From an uncultured Alphaproteobacteria bacterium (GTDB taxonomy: Bacteria; Pseudomonadota; Alphaproteobacteria; Methylaequorales; Methylaequoraceae): 33,163 bases of DNA. The DNA lies in contig CABZAL010000011.1 in NCBI GenBank assembly GCA_902523675.1, positions 1-33,163 on the forward strand. The letters are read 5' to 3'. Below, piece after piece: positions 19,044-28,128 of the stretch. The notes below the pieces were generated by a model. The model worked only from the letters and a program-made list of their open reading frames with translations. It did not search any database and was not told the origin of the DNA. How positions within the stretch are numbered: the first letter of the stretch is position 1; each line of letters opens with the position of its first letter. The position numbers were made by a program, and so were the translations under genes.

Positions 19044-20769
19044 CTAGTTTATATAATTCAACTAATGTTTTAAAGTCTCGCGATTTATTGTAAAGTTTGG
19101 AAAAACTTCCAGATGACGATATATTTCCATCTTTGAAAAGAAAAATTTCGTCACATTTTTTTAACGTATTTATTTTATGTGTAATCATAATTATAGTTTT
19201 ATTTTTTTTTTCTTTTTCAATTAAATTTAGAATATTTCTTTCATTTTTCCCATCTAGTGATGAAGTTGGCTCATCCAAAACTAATATTTTTTTTTTATGA
19301 GAAATAGCTCTCAAGAAAGAAACAATTTGAGATTGTCCTCCAGACAGTTTAACCCCTCCCTCACCAAGTTTTTTTTCTTTAAAATCTTTTAATAGATCAT
19401 TTTTTGTAAAGTTAACAGGATTTTTCCCAAGAGTAATATTTTCTTCTAATGATGTATTTAATAAAAAAGGTTCTTGAGGAACAAATGATGATAATGATTT
19501 TAAATCTGTTTGATTTGTTATTAATTTACCATCAACCAATATTTGACCTTTATTAATTTCTAATAAGCCAAGAAGAATATTTATAAAAGTTGTTTTTCCA
19601 GAGCCAGAATGACCTGTAAAACCAATAAATTTATTTTTTCTTATTTTTATTGATAGATTTTTGATAACAAAATCATTCACATATTTAAACTTTATGTCCT
19701 TAAATTCGATATATTTATTGAGATTTATATTTACTTCTTGTTTTATCTTTACAGATTTTTTTATTTGAAGATCACTTGAAATAATTCTTTTTAAACTCTC
19801 TTCCATAAGATTAAAGTAGTTTAGATTTACCATTATTTTTGAAAGATGCGGACTTACTCTAATTGCAGTAGTGCCAAAAAGAATAAGTTCTGGGATTAAA
19901 GTTTGATAGTTTTGAGAATCATAAATTATTATTACGCCAGTACAGATAAAAATTATTATAAGTAACTCTAGAGAAACTTTTGGAATTTCGGATACGAGTC
20001 CGATATTTTTTGATATTTTATTTCTTGTAGAAATAGTTTGTTCAATTTCTGTAAAAAATTTTTTTTTCAAATCAAAAATAATTATCGATTTTATCCCGTC
20101 TACAAATTCATTTAATCTTTTGTAAAGAGTTTCATTAGACTTTACCATTATGTCACCTTGCTTTTTTAAGAAGTCGGAAATACAAAAGAAATATAGAGAA
20201 CAAAATAAGATACTTGCAATTATAATAAGTATACTAATTGTAGGAGATACAGTGAATAAAAAACCCAAAAGAATAAATATAGTAATTAAACTAATAGTAA
20301 TATCCAACCCCCCACCTATAAAATGCTGAATAATTGAATTAGGAATTACACCTATATTATTTATAACTCTCGATTTTGTATGTTTCAAAAAAAAACTAAA
20401 ATTTTTATTTAAATAATTATGTAAAATGTTGCACCCAAATTTAGTTTGCATCTTCTTTGTAAAATTATAAAAAAAACCCCTAAAAGAAATATAAAAAACG
20501 GACTTAAAAATAAAAATAATTAAAATTATCAATAACAAATATTTTTCCATTGGCATTCCCCAGTTCATTTTCTGAATAATTAAAAAATATTTATTTTCAA
20601 TAACCTCATTAGTATCAAGCAAAAATGAAAAGAAAATATAAACCAATCCAATTGTAGCAATTTCAATAAAGGCTGATAATAATCCGATGAATGTAATTAA
20701 AACAAAAGTTATTTTTTCATAATTTGTTAAATAGTTATTTAATAACTTTATTTTAAATAAGAGCGTCAT
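19018..20769 (-). CDS. ABC transporter, fused permease/ATPase (MsbA/PglK-like exporter)
   Basis: Hydrophobic N-terminal half; Walker A GFTGHSGSGKTTFI, Q-loop FVPQEPFL, signature VKLSGGQ, Walker B KILVLDEPTSSLD, H-loop IMITHK. Confidence 0.93.
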   Translation of the reverse strand: MTLLFKIKLLNNYLTNYEKITFVLITFIGLLSAFIEIATIGLVYIFFSFLLDTNEVIENKYFLIIQKMNWGMPMEKYLLLIILIIFIFKSVFYISFRGFFYNFTKKMQTKFGCNILHNYLNKNFSFFLKHTKSRVINNIGVIPNSIIQHFIGGGLDITISLITIFILLGFLFTVSPTISILIIIASILFCSLYFFCISDFLKKQGDIMVKSNETLYKRLNEFVDGIKSIIIFDLKKKFFTEIEQTISTRNKISKNIGLVSEIPKVSLELLIIIFICTGVIIIYDSQNYQTLIPELILFGTTAIRVSPHLSKIMVNLNYFNLMEESLKRIISSDLQIKKSVKIKQEVNINLNKYIEFKDIKFKYVNDFVIKNLSIKIRKNKFIGFTGHSGSGKTTFINILLGLLEINKGQILVDGKLITNQTDLKSLSSFVPQEPFLLNTSLEENITLGKNPVNFTKNDLLKDFKEKKLGEGGVKLSGGQSQIVSFLRAISHKKKILVLDEPTSSLDGKNERNILNLIEKEKKNKTIIMITHKINTLKKCDEIFLFKDGNISSSGSFSKLYNKSRDFKTLVELYKLDEYSKGIK

Positions 20770-21818
20770 TTTTTCTTTTGTGCTAAAATATGAATTGAAT
20801 CTGCTAAACTGTTTTTGTCTAATATTTTTTGAAAAGAATTAACTATAGTTTTAAGATTAGTATCAAAAAATTTATATAACTCATCTGTGTAATTATCTTC
20901 AATATTATCCATCATTATTCTATACATATCATTTGCATCTTGACCGAAAGACCATTGAGCAAAAATATTTAGATTCGATTTTTTTAAAAAATACTGTAGG
21001 GATTTATTTGTAAACATCTGTTGATGTATTAGACCATCAAAGTTTCTTGCAAAATCATCTTTAAAGATAGTTTCAAGGATTGAAGAAAAACCAAGCATTG
21101 GGACGGAAAAAAAAAATATTGTTCCAGGTTTTTTTTCGTTTATAGCTTTAATTAAGTCATAAATTCTAAAAAAATGTTCAAAAACAAAAATTGCTACATA
21201 GATATCATAAGATGTATTCGAAATTAATTCATCAATTGGTAATTTTGATAAATTGATACGTGACTGATCTTTTAATTTTTTTTTTGCGTCTAAAAATAAA
21301 TTTTCATTGAATTCATATCCTTGTAATTTTTTAAATTTTTTTTCTAATAAAGAAAGAAGCAAACCATTGCCGGATCCAATTTCACAAATTGATAAATTGT
21401 CAAATTTAATTTTTCTTTGCTTTAAAACTTGCAAAAACCAATCTAATTTAGGCTTATAAATATCTTTTAGCTTTGATAAATTTTGATTAGGATCCAAAGA
21501 ATAAATTTTGTCATAGTCTATAATTTTTTTTAAACTTTGCACTATTTCTTTTGAGTAAATAAACTCTGATTGAACGTGTGTGCAATTGTTACATGAAAAA
21601 AACCTAAGACTTTGATGAAAAAATTTATCTTTTTTTTCTAACTTCTTTTTACATAAAATACAAAATTTTCTTTTGTTGCAATTTTTCCCTATTTTTACTT
21701 TCAAATTACTAATTTTTTTTAGAAATTGTTTTTTTTTCATTCCATTAAAAAGAAAATTTTTGTTAGAAAATTTCCTTAACATAAAACTAGGAATTTCTTT
21801 GGAAAATTTTTTATCCAT
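20766..21818 (-). CDS. Class I SAM-dependent methyltransferase with N-terminal Cys cluster
   Basis: CILCKKKL ... FFSCNNCTHVQ zinc-ribbon-like element; LSICEIGSGNGLLLSLLEKKF motif I; YVAIFVFEHFFRIYDLIKAI. Confidence 0.85.
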   Translation of the reverse strand: MDKKFSKEIPSFMLRKFSNKNFLFNGMKKKQFLKKISNLKVKIGKNCNKRKFCILCKKKLEKKDKFFHQSLRFFSCNNCTHVQSEFIYSKEIVQSLKKIIDYDKIYSLDPNQNLSKLKDIYKPKLDWFLQVLKQRKIKFDNLSICEIGSGNGLLLSLLEKKFKKLQGYEFNENLFLDAKKKLKDQSRINLSKLPIDELISNTSYDIYVAIFVFEHFFRIYDLIKAINEKKPGTIFFFSVPMLGFSSILETIFKDDFARNFDGLIHQQMFTNKSLQYFLKKSNLNIFAQWSFGQDANDMYRIMMDNIEDNYTDELYKFFDTNLKTIVNSFQKILDKNSLADSIHILAQKKK

Positions 21819-21821
21819 AAA

Positions 21822-23195
21822 TTAAATTTGTTTAAGAATAATTTTTGCTATTTCTAACTTATATTGACTATTTATAAAAAAAGATTCTGGAGTTGAAATC
21901 TCAAAATGTGTTAATTGCGGGCCAACAATTAGACTTTTTTCTAACAAACTATTCTTAAATGCTATGCATGAATTGGTATTTTTATAGACCTTCTCTTTAT
22001 CTAGAAAGCCATCTTGTGACAACAAAATTTTCTCAAGCCCAAATTTCCCTTTTTTATAAAACTCTGTATCTCTTTCAATTTCGACAGCAATTGACGTATC
22101 CATAGAGTGTATTTCCAAAGAAAATGCGGATTCTTCAAGTGATTGATAAGTGAAGAAAGGTGATTGTATATATTTAATTATAGTAAGATCATTTAAAGAG
22201 CTTTTAATTTTTTCGTTTACAAGTTTACACGTTTCAACAAGGCTCTCCCCTGGATACGTTAGCTTGGTATCTCTAAAAATATGTCTAACCTTTCTTTTAT
22301 CTAAGTTATTTACGAATTTTTCAACTTTTTCTGAATCAGAAACAACAATCACCTTATTGATGATTTTACTTGAAAGACATGTATTAATTGAAATTTCTAA
22401 AAGGTTTTTTTCACCAATTTTTATTTGCCACAAATCATTCATAAAATCAAAGTATTTTCTAACTGGAATAATTATGTTAATTTTTTTGTTTTCTTTTTTT
22501 ATTTTTATTAGAGCATTGTCCTTTTTGATTTTATGCCTTGCTACTCTTATTCTATCGCTTAGTCCATCATTACCTGTTAGGTTCTTATTATGTCTTCTAT
22601 AGTAAAAAAGAGGAAGATTAATATTTTCAATAAAATGTTTTGTTTTCATCTTTAACCATATATCTAAACCATCTTGTGCTTTAACATCTGTTCTGTACCC
22701 ACCTACATTTTTTAAAAAATTTTTTCTAATCATTAAACATGCTCCATTGGGGGGATAGTCAAAAGCATTAAATTCTTTATGAAGCAATGAAGTTCTTTTA
22801 GTTCTAAATATTTTTCCCTCTTGATTAATTAAATGAAAATCAGAAAAAACCATTCCTAACCCTGGGTTTGAAACAAATTTATTATGAAAAATAAGCAGAA
22901 TATTCGGATCAAAATAATCATCAGCATCAAGTCTAATAATATAATTTCCTCTAGAAATTTTTATAACTTCATTACAAATTTTCGCTAATCCATATCTATC
23001 GAAACTTTGAACTCTGACATTTTTAATAGATTTATATTTATGTATTATCTCCATAGAGGAATCACTTGAACCATCATCAATAATTATAAGCTCCCAATTT
23101 TTAAAAGTTTGCCGAAGGACACTATTTATTGCTTCTTCAAGATAATCTGAGTAGTTATAATTTGTTATAAAAACAGTTACTTCAATATTATTCAT
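21822..23195 (-). CDS. Fusion: GT2 glycosyltransferase (residues about 1-235) plus degenerate NeuA-like cytidylyltransferase domain (about 238-457)
   Basis: GT2: VTVFITNYNYSDYLEEAINSVLRQTFKNWELIIIDDGSSD, RLDADDYFD. C-terminal: INIIIPVRKYFDFMNDLWQIKIGEKNLLEISINTCLSSKIINKVIVVSDSEKVEKF aligns without gaps to the N-terminus of the NeuA encoded at 12999-13715. Confidence 0.82.
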   Translation of the reverse strand: MNNIEVTVFITNYNYSDYLEEAINSVLRQTFKNWELIIIDDGSSDSSMEIIHKYKSIKNVRVQSFDRYGLAKICNEVIKISRGNYIIRLDADDYFDPNILLIFHNKFVSNPGLGMVFSDFHLINQEGKIFRTKRTSLLHKEFNAFDYPPNGACLMIRKNFLKNVGGYRTDVKAQDGLDIWLKMKTKHFIENINLPLFYYRRHNKNLTGNDGLSDRIRVARHKIKKDNALIKIKKENKKINIIIPVRKYFDFMNDLWQIKIGEKNLLEISINTCLSSKIINKVIVVSDSEKVEKFVNNLDKRKVRHIFRDTKLTYPGESLVETCKLVNEKIKSSLNDLTIIKYIQSPFFTYQSLEESAFSLEIHSMDTSIAVEIERDTEFYKKGKFGLEKILLSQDGFLDKEKVYKNTNSCIAFKNSLLEKSLIVGPQLTHFEISTPESFFINSQYKLEIAKIILKQI

Positions 23196-23197
23196 TA

Positions 23198-24088
23198 TTA
23201 AAAACCATAAATGTACTCATCCATTAACGAATTGCTTAAGGACTTTCCTAAATTGTTACGATTAGGTTGGAATAATTTTACAATTTTATTCAGTTTAATT
23301 GCAAACATACACAATACTGAAGTAATACCCCAAATTTCTTCAGATGTTGCAAAAAAATATTCCAAACTATCAACAGTAACTTCAAAATTTTTTACATTAT
23401 TTTCTTCTAAAAAACTTTTTAATTGAAATATTTCTTGTTTAGGATGAGGTCTAAAAATAATTTTATAATTTTTATAAGCATATTCTCTGAGTTTTAGGGC
23501 ATATGAAATACTCTCTTTCCATGTATATCCAATATTTTTAGTTTCGGGGTCTAAAATAAAATAGATGGTTTTTTTTGTTTTTTCTTGAAATTTTTTTTTT
23601 ACTTTTTTTTTAAAAATTTCAAAAAAAGGATTTCCAAAAACATATACTCTTTTTTTTAACGCTATTGAATTGGTGGAACATAGAACTATTTTTTTTGCAA
23701 ATTTATCAGAAACAAAAATTTTTTTTGGATAAAAGTTTTGCTTTTCAAATTCATTCAAGATTGTGCTTATTTCATTCCAAGAGTCACAGAAAAAATAAGT
23801 ATCATACTTTTTCAAAATTTTTATATTTTTTCTCATTTTTTTTATATCAGTTTGTTGGGTCAAAAAGATACAATCATTTTTTCTAAGGTCTATATTACTA
23901 AAAGAAATATCTTTGTTATTATTAATTTTGCTAGCCCATCCTTCAAAAATACAAAAAGTTTTACTTCCAAGCAATGGAATAACTGGTTTCAGAAAATTAT
24001 ATCCTCCAGGATCAGAAAAAAAGACAAAAAATCTAGTATAACTTTTCTCTAAATTTTTAATTTTTATTTTCCACTTCATAGGATTCAA
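23198..24088 (-). CDS. Putative GT-B-like glycosyltransferase / surface-sugar protein
   Basis: FFVFFSDPGGYNFLKPVIPLL, KKIFVSDKFAKKIV, VYVFGNPFFE, YKIIFRPHPKQE; general GT-B layout only. Confidence 0.45.
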   Translation of the reverse strand: MNPMKWKIKIKNLEKSYTRFFVFFSDPGGYNFLKPVIPLLGSKTFCIFEGWASKINNNKDISFSNIDLRKNDCIFLTQQTDIKKMRKNIKILKKYDTYFFCDSWNEISTILNEFEKQNFYPKKIFVSDKFAKKIVLCSTNSIALKKRVYVFGNPFFEIFKKKVKKKFQEKTKKTIYFILDPETKNIGYTWKESISYALKLREYAYKNYKIIFRPHPKQEIFQLKSFLEENNVKNFEVTVDSLEYFFATSEEIWGITSVLCMFAIKLNKIVKLFQPNRNNLGKSLSNSLMDEYIYGF

Positions 24089-24995
24089 TCAATTTTAAAA
24101 CTTTTTCAACTTCTATAATATTTTTTATATTTCCAATTTTCTTTTGTTTAAAAACATCTATAGAATAATCAATTAAATTATTTATATGAGATTTATGATT
24201 AATTTTTAAAACTTTTGGTTTAGAAAAAAAAATCTCTTTTTTTTCATTTTTTACATTACTTATGTAACATGTTTCATTACCACTGATTAAATATTTTTTT
24301 TTATCTGTGAAAATCTCAATTTCAAAATGTGTAAAATATCTATGGTCTAGAGAAACTAAAAATACTTGTGAACATTTTTCATATTTTAGGAAAACGGTTT
24401 GAGTATTATCATTCCTAGAAAAATCATTTTTTTTACATAAAGGATTAATATAAATCAGTTTTCCTAAAAAAAAATTAAATAAATCAATTGCATGATAGCC
24501 ATTATTTCTCAAACCCTTGCCATACTTAATAGTGAAACTAATGATTTTTTGGTTTATTAAATCTTTTTTTATTCTATGGTAAAAATCAATAAATCTTCTG
24601 GAAAAATTAACTATTATTTTTTTTTGTTTTTTTTTTATTAACTTTAAAATCTCTTGGGACTTTTCAAATGATTCTGTGAGTGGTTTTTCCGCAACAATTA
24701 ATGAGGGTGAAAGCTCAGAAATCTTCTTTAATACTGAAAAATGACTTTCAGTTGACGATACAACATATGCAATATCAATTTTTTTTTTTTCTAGAGGATT
24801 AAGATTTTTGAATATTGCATTTCCGGTTTTTAATAATACTGTTGTAGGGTTGGGTTCTATTAAAGCCAACAAATCTATTATTTTTTTTTTTTTTAAAAAA
24901 TAGTAATAACTAAATTTACTTGTTTTTTCTAAGTTACCTCCAAAGCCAAATCTTCCACACCCAACTAGAATGGCAGTAATTTTTTTACTTTTCAT
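24057..24995 (-). CDS. Gfo/Idh/MocA family oxidoreductase
   Basis: ITAILVGCGRFGFGGNLEK, DIAYVVSSTESHFSVLKKI, LIVAEKPLTESFEKSQEIL, VNFSRRFIDFYHRIK, RNNGYHAIDLFNFFLG. Confidence 0.85.
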   Translation of the reverse strand: MKSKKITAILVGCGRFGFGGNLEKTSKFSYYYFLKKKKIIDLLALIEPNPTTVLLKTGNAIFKNLNPLEKKKIDIAYVVSSTESHFSVLKKISELSPSLIVAEKPLTESFEKSQEILKLIKKKQKKIIVNFSRRFIDFYHRIKKDLINQKIISFTIKYGKGLRNNGYHAIDLFNFFLGKLIYINPLCKKNDFSRNDNTQTVFLKYEKCSQVFLVSLDHRYFTHFEIEIFTDKKKYLISGNETCYISNVKNEKKEIFFSKPKVLKINHKSHINNLIDYSIDVFKQKKIGNIKNIIEVEKVLKLIESYEVENKN

Positions 24996-25722
24996 TTGGT
25001 TTCTTTTGTTTAACGTTTATATTTTCAAAAAATATTTTTTTCTTTTTTTTATATAAATCAAGTATATCGATTGCTCTAAAGTATGGTTTTATATGTTTTA
25101 AACTTTCAAAAACATTACAAATCACAAAATAGTCATCTGGCTCATCAAGCGTTAATCTGATATTTTTATTAAAAAATAATTTATTTAATTTTATTTGTCT
25201 AACATCAAAAGTTTTTTTTTTCTTTATAAAAAATCCACCGTGACTTCTCATAATCTTATCTTTGCATATATAATCAATCTTTTTTAACGCTTTAAAAGAG
25301 AAACATCTAACATTTAGTCCAATTATAACAGAATCATCTAAAGACGTATCAACATAATCGCATTTATATCTTTTTATGCATTTTATTACTTTGTCGATTA
25401 TTTCAGGGTCTATTAATGGATTATCACCGGTAAGTTGTACTATATAATCAGGGGGATTAGATTTTTGGGAATCAATGATTCTTTTTATAATATCGTTTTC
25501 GCTTCCCATAAAACAATTTATGTCATTATATTTACAATATTTGCTAATGATTTGGTTTTGCATTCTTGTTGAAGTAAGTACTTGAATTTCGTCAATTTCT
25601 GATGAGTAATTAAGTCTTTCAATTAATCTTCCTAACATTGGCATCCCACCCAATGGTAACATCACCTTACCTGGAAGTCTTGAAGACCCCATTCTAGCTT
25701 CAATGGTAGCAACAACCCTCAT
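24985..25722 (-). CDS. SpsF-like cytidylyltransferase
   Basis: VVATIEARMGSSRLPGKVMLPLGGMPMLGRLIERL, VQLTGDNPLIDPEIID, RLTLDEPDDYFVI. Confidence 0.9.
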   Translation of the reverse strand: MRVVATIEARMGSSRLPGKVMLPLGGMPMLGRLIERLNYSSEIDEIQVLTSTRMQNQIISKYCKYNDINCFMGSENDIIKRIIDSQKSNPPDYIVQLTGDNPLIDPEIIDKVIKCIKRYKCDYVDTSLDDSVIIGLNVRCFSFKALKKIDYICKDKIMRSHGGFFIKKKKTFDVRQIKLNKLFFNKNIRLTLDEPDDYFVICNVFESLKHIKPYFRAIDILDLYKKKKKIFFENINVKQKKPNEK

Positions 25723-26969
25723 CTTTTACTTAAATTACCTTGTAATAACAAATCGTAAGATTTGTCAAGTATCTTTGGAGCATTAAATTTAATATAGTTT
25801 ATGTTTCTATTAGATGTATTTGGAGTTTTGTGACCATTTCTTTTTCTTTTACTTTCATTTGTAAGTTTAATTTTTTTTCCATCAAAATAAATGAGATCTG
25901 ACTTAAATTTTTTTAAATATTCATAGAATTTATTTTTGTTTAATAACAGCCATTTAAAAAAAAAATCGTCGTTAAGTTTTATTTTTTTTTCATAAAAATT
26001 AACTAGTTGAATTCCTTGTTCTCTAGAAATTCTTTTTAATCTAATTTCTCTACACACATGATCTGTAATTTTTGAGTAACCATTTTTAAAAAATTTTATT
26101 GTATCATGGAGTTTATTATAAATTTGACAATCAATATCATTAAAATAGTCATACGTATTGTTTACGCGATTAATATAATACTTATTTTTTTTATATAGAA
26201 GCCTGTGCTGATTAAATGAGTCCCAAAAATGATAATTATTCAAATAAACACCTCTAATACCTTTTTTTTGAATTTCATCATCTGATGGATAATAGAGCAT
26301 TTTTATCTCGTCTTTGTACTTTCCTAATTCATAGCTTTTGAGGTCTTCTGGCTCTAAACCTAATAAGTCATGTTCTTTTCTATAACGTCTAGACATTTCT
26401 ACGTTATCAAAATGCGAAAACATTCCGACTTGATCAATACCTTGATGACAGCCCCAAATAATAAGGGGAATGTTTTCTCTGCAAGCAACTTGAACTGGAA
26501 GAACTGTTGATCCACAAATATATGGCCAATAAATACTACCAATTTTTTTTAATGAAGTTTTTATTAAAAATTTATAGAAATCTTGGTTTATAGTATACAT
26601 AAAAATATCTGTGCCATAAATTGATCTAATTAACTCGAGATTTTTAATACCTAGTTTAGAGTTAAAATGTCTATTAAAAACTACAAGCAAAGGGTTTAAC
26701 TTATAAGTATTGACGACTAAATCTAAAATAAAAAAAGAGTCTTTTCCTCCTGAGATAGGTACAACACAATCATAAAAATTCTTTTTTTTATAATTCAATA
26801 AAAGTTTTGAGAATGCTTTTTTTTTTAAATTCCAATTTATCTTATATTTTTCCTTATGTACCCTACAACCACTACAGACTCCATTCTTATCAAATAACAA
26901 ACCTAAGGGATGTGATGAAGGATATAGACATTCCTTGCAATAATATGTAATTTTATCTGTTTTAAGCAT
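25719..26969 (-). CDS. N-acetyl sugar amidotransferase (PseA/WbpG-like), copy A
   Basis: YYCKECLYPSSHPLGLLFDKNGVCSGCRVHKEKYKINW Cys motif; PP-loop DCVVPISGGKDSFF; EIRLKRISREQGIQLV. Confidence 0.9.
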   Translation of the reverse strand: MLKTDKITYYCKECLYPSSHPLGLLFDKNGVCSGCRVHKEKYKINWNLKKKAFSKLLLNYKKKNFYDCVVPISGGKDSFFILDLVVNTYKLNPLLVVFNRHFNSKLGIKNLELIRSIYGTDIFMYTINQDFYKFLIKTSLKKIGSIYWPYICGSTVLPVQVACRENIPLIIWGCHQGIDQVGMFSHFDNVEMSRRYRKEHDLLGLEPEDLKSYELGKYKDEIKMLYYPSDDEIQKKGIRGVYLNNYHFWDSFNQHRLLYKKNKYYINRVNNTYDYFNDIDCQIYNKLHDTIKFFKNGYSKITDHVCREIRLKRISREQGIQLVNFYEKKIKLNDDFFFKWLLLNKNKFYEYLKKFKSDLIYFDGKKIKLTNESKRKRNGHKTPNTSNRNINYIKFNAPKILDKSYDLLLQGNLSKR

Positions 26970-28128
26970 CAGTACTAATTCTTTTTAAAATTTGATTTAT
27001 ATCAATTTCATCAAGATCATTATAACTCTGCCAGGCTGGACTTTTTAACTTCCACTTTCCTTTGTTTTTGTTCCACATTTCTCCATAAAAAATTTCCTTT
27101 TTCTTATGAAACAAATCATATGATATATGAGACCAATCACAAAATCTTTGAATATATTTTTTTGCGCACCTCCCATCGAGTGCCTTTACTAATGCAGCTC
27201 CCTCCCTTCGTGTAATCCTTTTATCTCTGATATCATATGATACAAATTCTGTGGTATGACCAAAACCAAATTTTATATGTTTTAGCATTGAGTTAACAAT
27301 AGTAAAGTCAGTATCAAGAGAATTATGTTTATATAAATTTCCAATATTTTTATAACTATCTTGATGAAATTTCATACCCTTTTGACGAGAAAAAATTGCA
27401 TTTCTCCAACCAGACCAATTGAAAAAGTAACCCATAAAAATTGATCTACCTCCCCACTTTTTAATTTCCTTATCTGATGGAAACGTATATAGAGCTAAAT
27501 CTTCCTTTTTTATTTCTCTGTCTTCCCAAATTTTAATACTAGCACCTGCTAATGTGTGATTATCTTTAATGCCTATTGCATCCCATCCAGCTCTATTCTT
27601 GTTTAAATCACCTGCCTCCAGTGCAGGGTTTTCGCCAAAAAAAACTAAAGGAATTTTGTATGAAATGGCGGCTCTCAAAGGAATTGTAAAAAGAGAAAAT
27701 TCAGAAAATTTTGCAACGTTTCCAAATTTTAGAAATGATTTTTTTGCAAGCTTTTTAGCAACATTAGGATTTGGTTGGATAGAAATTAACGAGAAGTTAT
27801 GTTTAATTAAATTTTCTAGGTTAAATTTTCCAAGTTCTGTTCCATCTGAACAGGTATAATTTACTAAAAGTGGATTTAATCCTAATTGTCTTAATTTAAA
27901 AGCCTGCCAATAACTATCTTTTCCCCCACTTACACCTAAAACACAATCATGACCACGAAAGCTATATTTTTTTGCCCAATTGATAATCTCTTTGAATTTT
28001 TTTTGCCTAGATTTCCAATCAATTTTTTTCTTTTTTTTATGCCAATTACAAGCCGAGCATACACCGAATTTATCGAAAACTATCCCAGGCCGTGAGCTTG
28101 GCATAAGACATTTACTACAGTGTTTCAT
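26962..28128 (-). CDS. N-acetyl sugar amidotransferase (PseA/WbpG-like), copy B
   Basis: KHCSKCLMPSSRPGIVFDKFGVCSACNWHKKKKKIDW; PP-loop DCVLGVSGGKDSYW; DIRDKRITRREGAALVKALDG. Confidence 0.92.
   Translation of the reverse strand: MKHCSKCLMPSSRPGIVFDKFGVCSACNWHKKKKKIDWKSRQKKFKEIINWAKKYSFRGHDCVLGVSGGKDSYWQAFKLRQLGLNPLLVNYTCSDGTELGKFNLENLIKHNFSLISIQPNPNVAKKLAKKSFLKFGNVAKFSEFSLFTIPLRAAISYKIPLVFFGENPALEAGDLNKNRAGWDAIGIKDNHTLAGASIKIWEDREIKKEDLALYTFPSDKEIKKWGGRSIFMGYFFNWSGWRNAIFSRQKGMKFHQDSYKNIGNLYKHNSLDTDFTIVNSMLKHIKFGFGHTTEFVSYDIRDKRITRREGAALVKALDGRCAKKYIQRFCDWSHISYDLFHKKKEIFYGEMWNKNKGKWKLKSPAWQSYNDLDEIDINQILKRISTDA

Noticed and set aside
22150-22602. Plus-strand ORF (150 aa) antisense to the GT2/NeuA-like fusion
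   Set aside because: Longest antisense ORF and superficially membrane-like, but the opposite strand encodes a coherent protein; hydrophobicity is expected from antisense of Lys/Glu codons.
23738-24052. Plus-strand ORF (104 aa) antisense to the GT-B-like gene
   Set aside because: Shadow ORF; no recognisable domain.
27569-27859. Plus-strand ORF (96 aa) antisense to amidotransferase copy B
   Set aside because: Shadow ORF over a conserved coding region.
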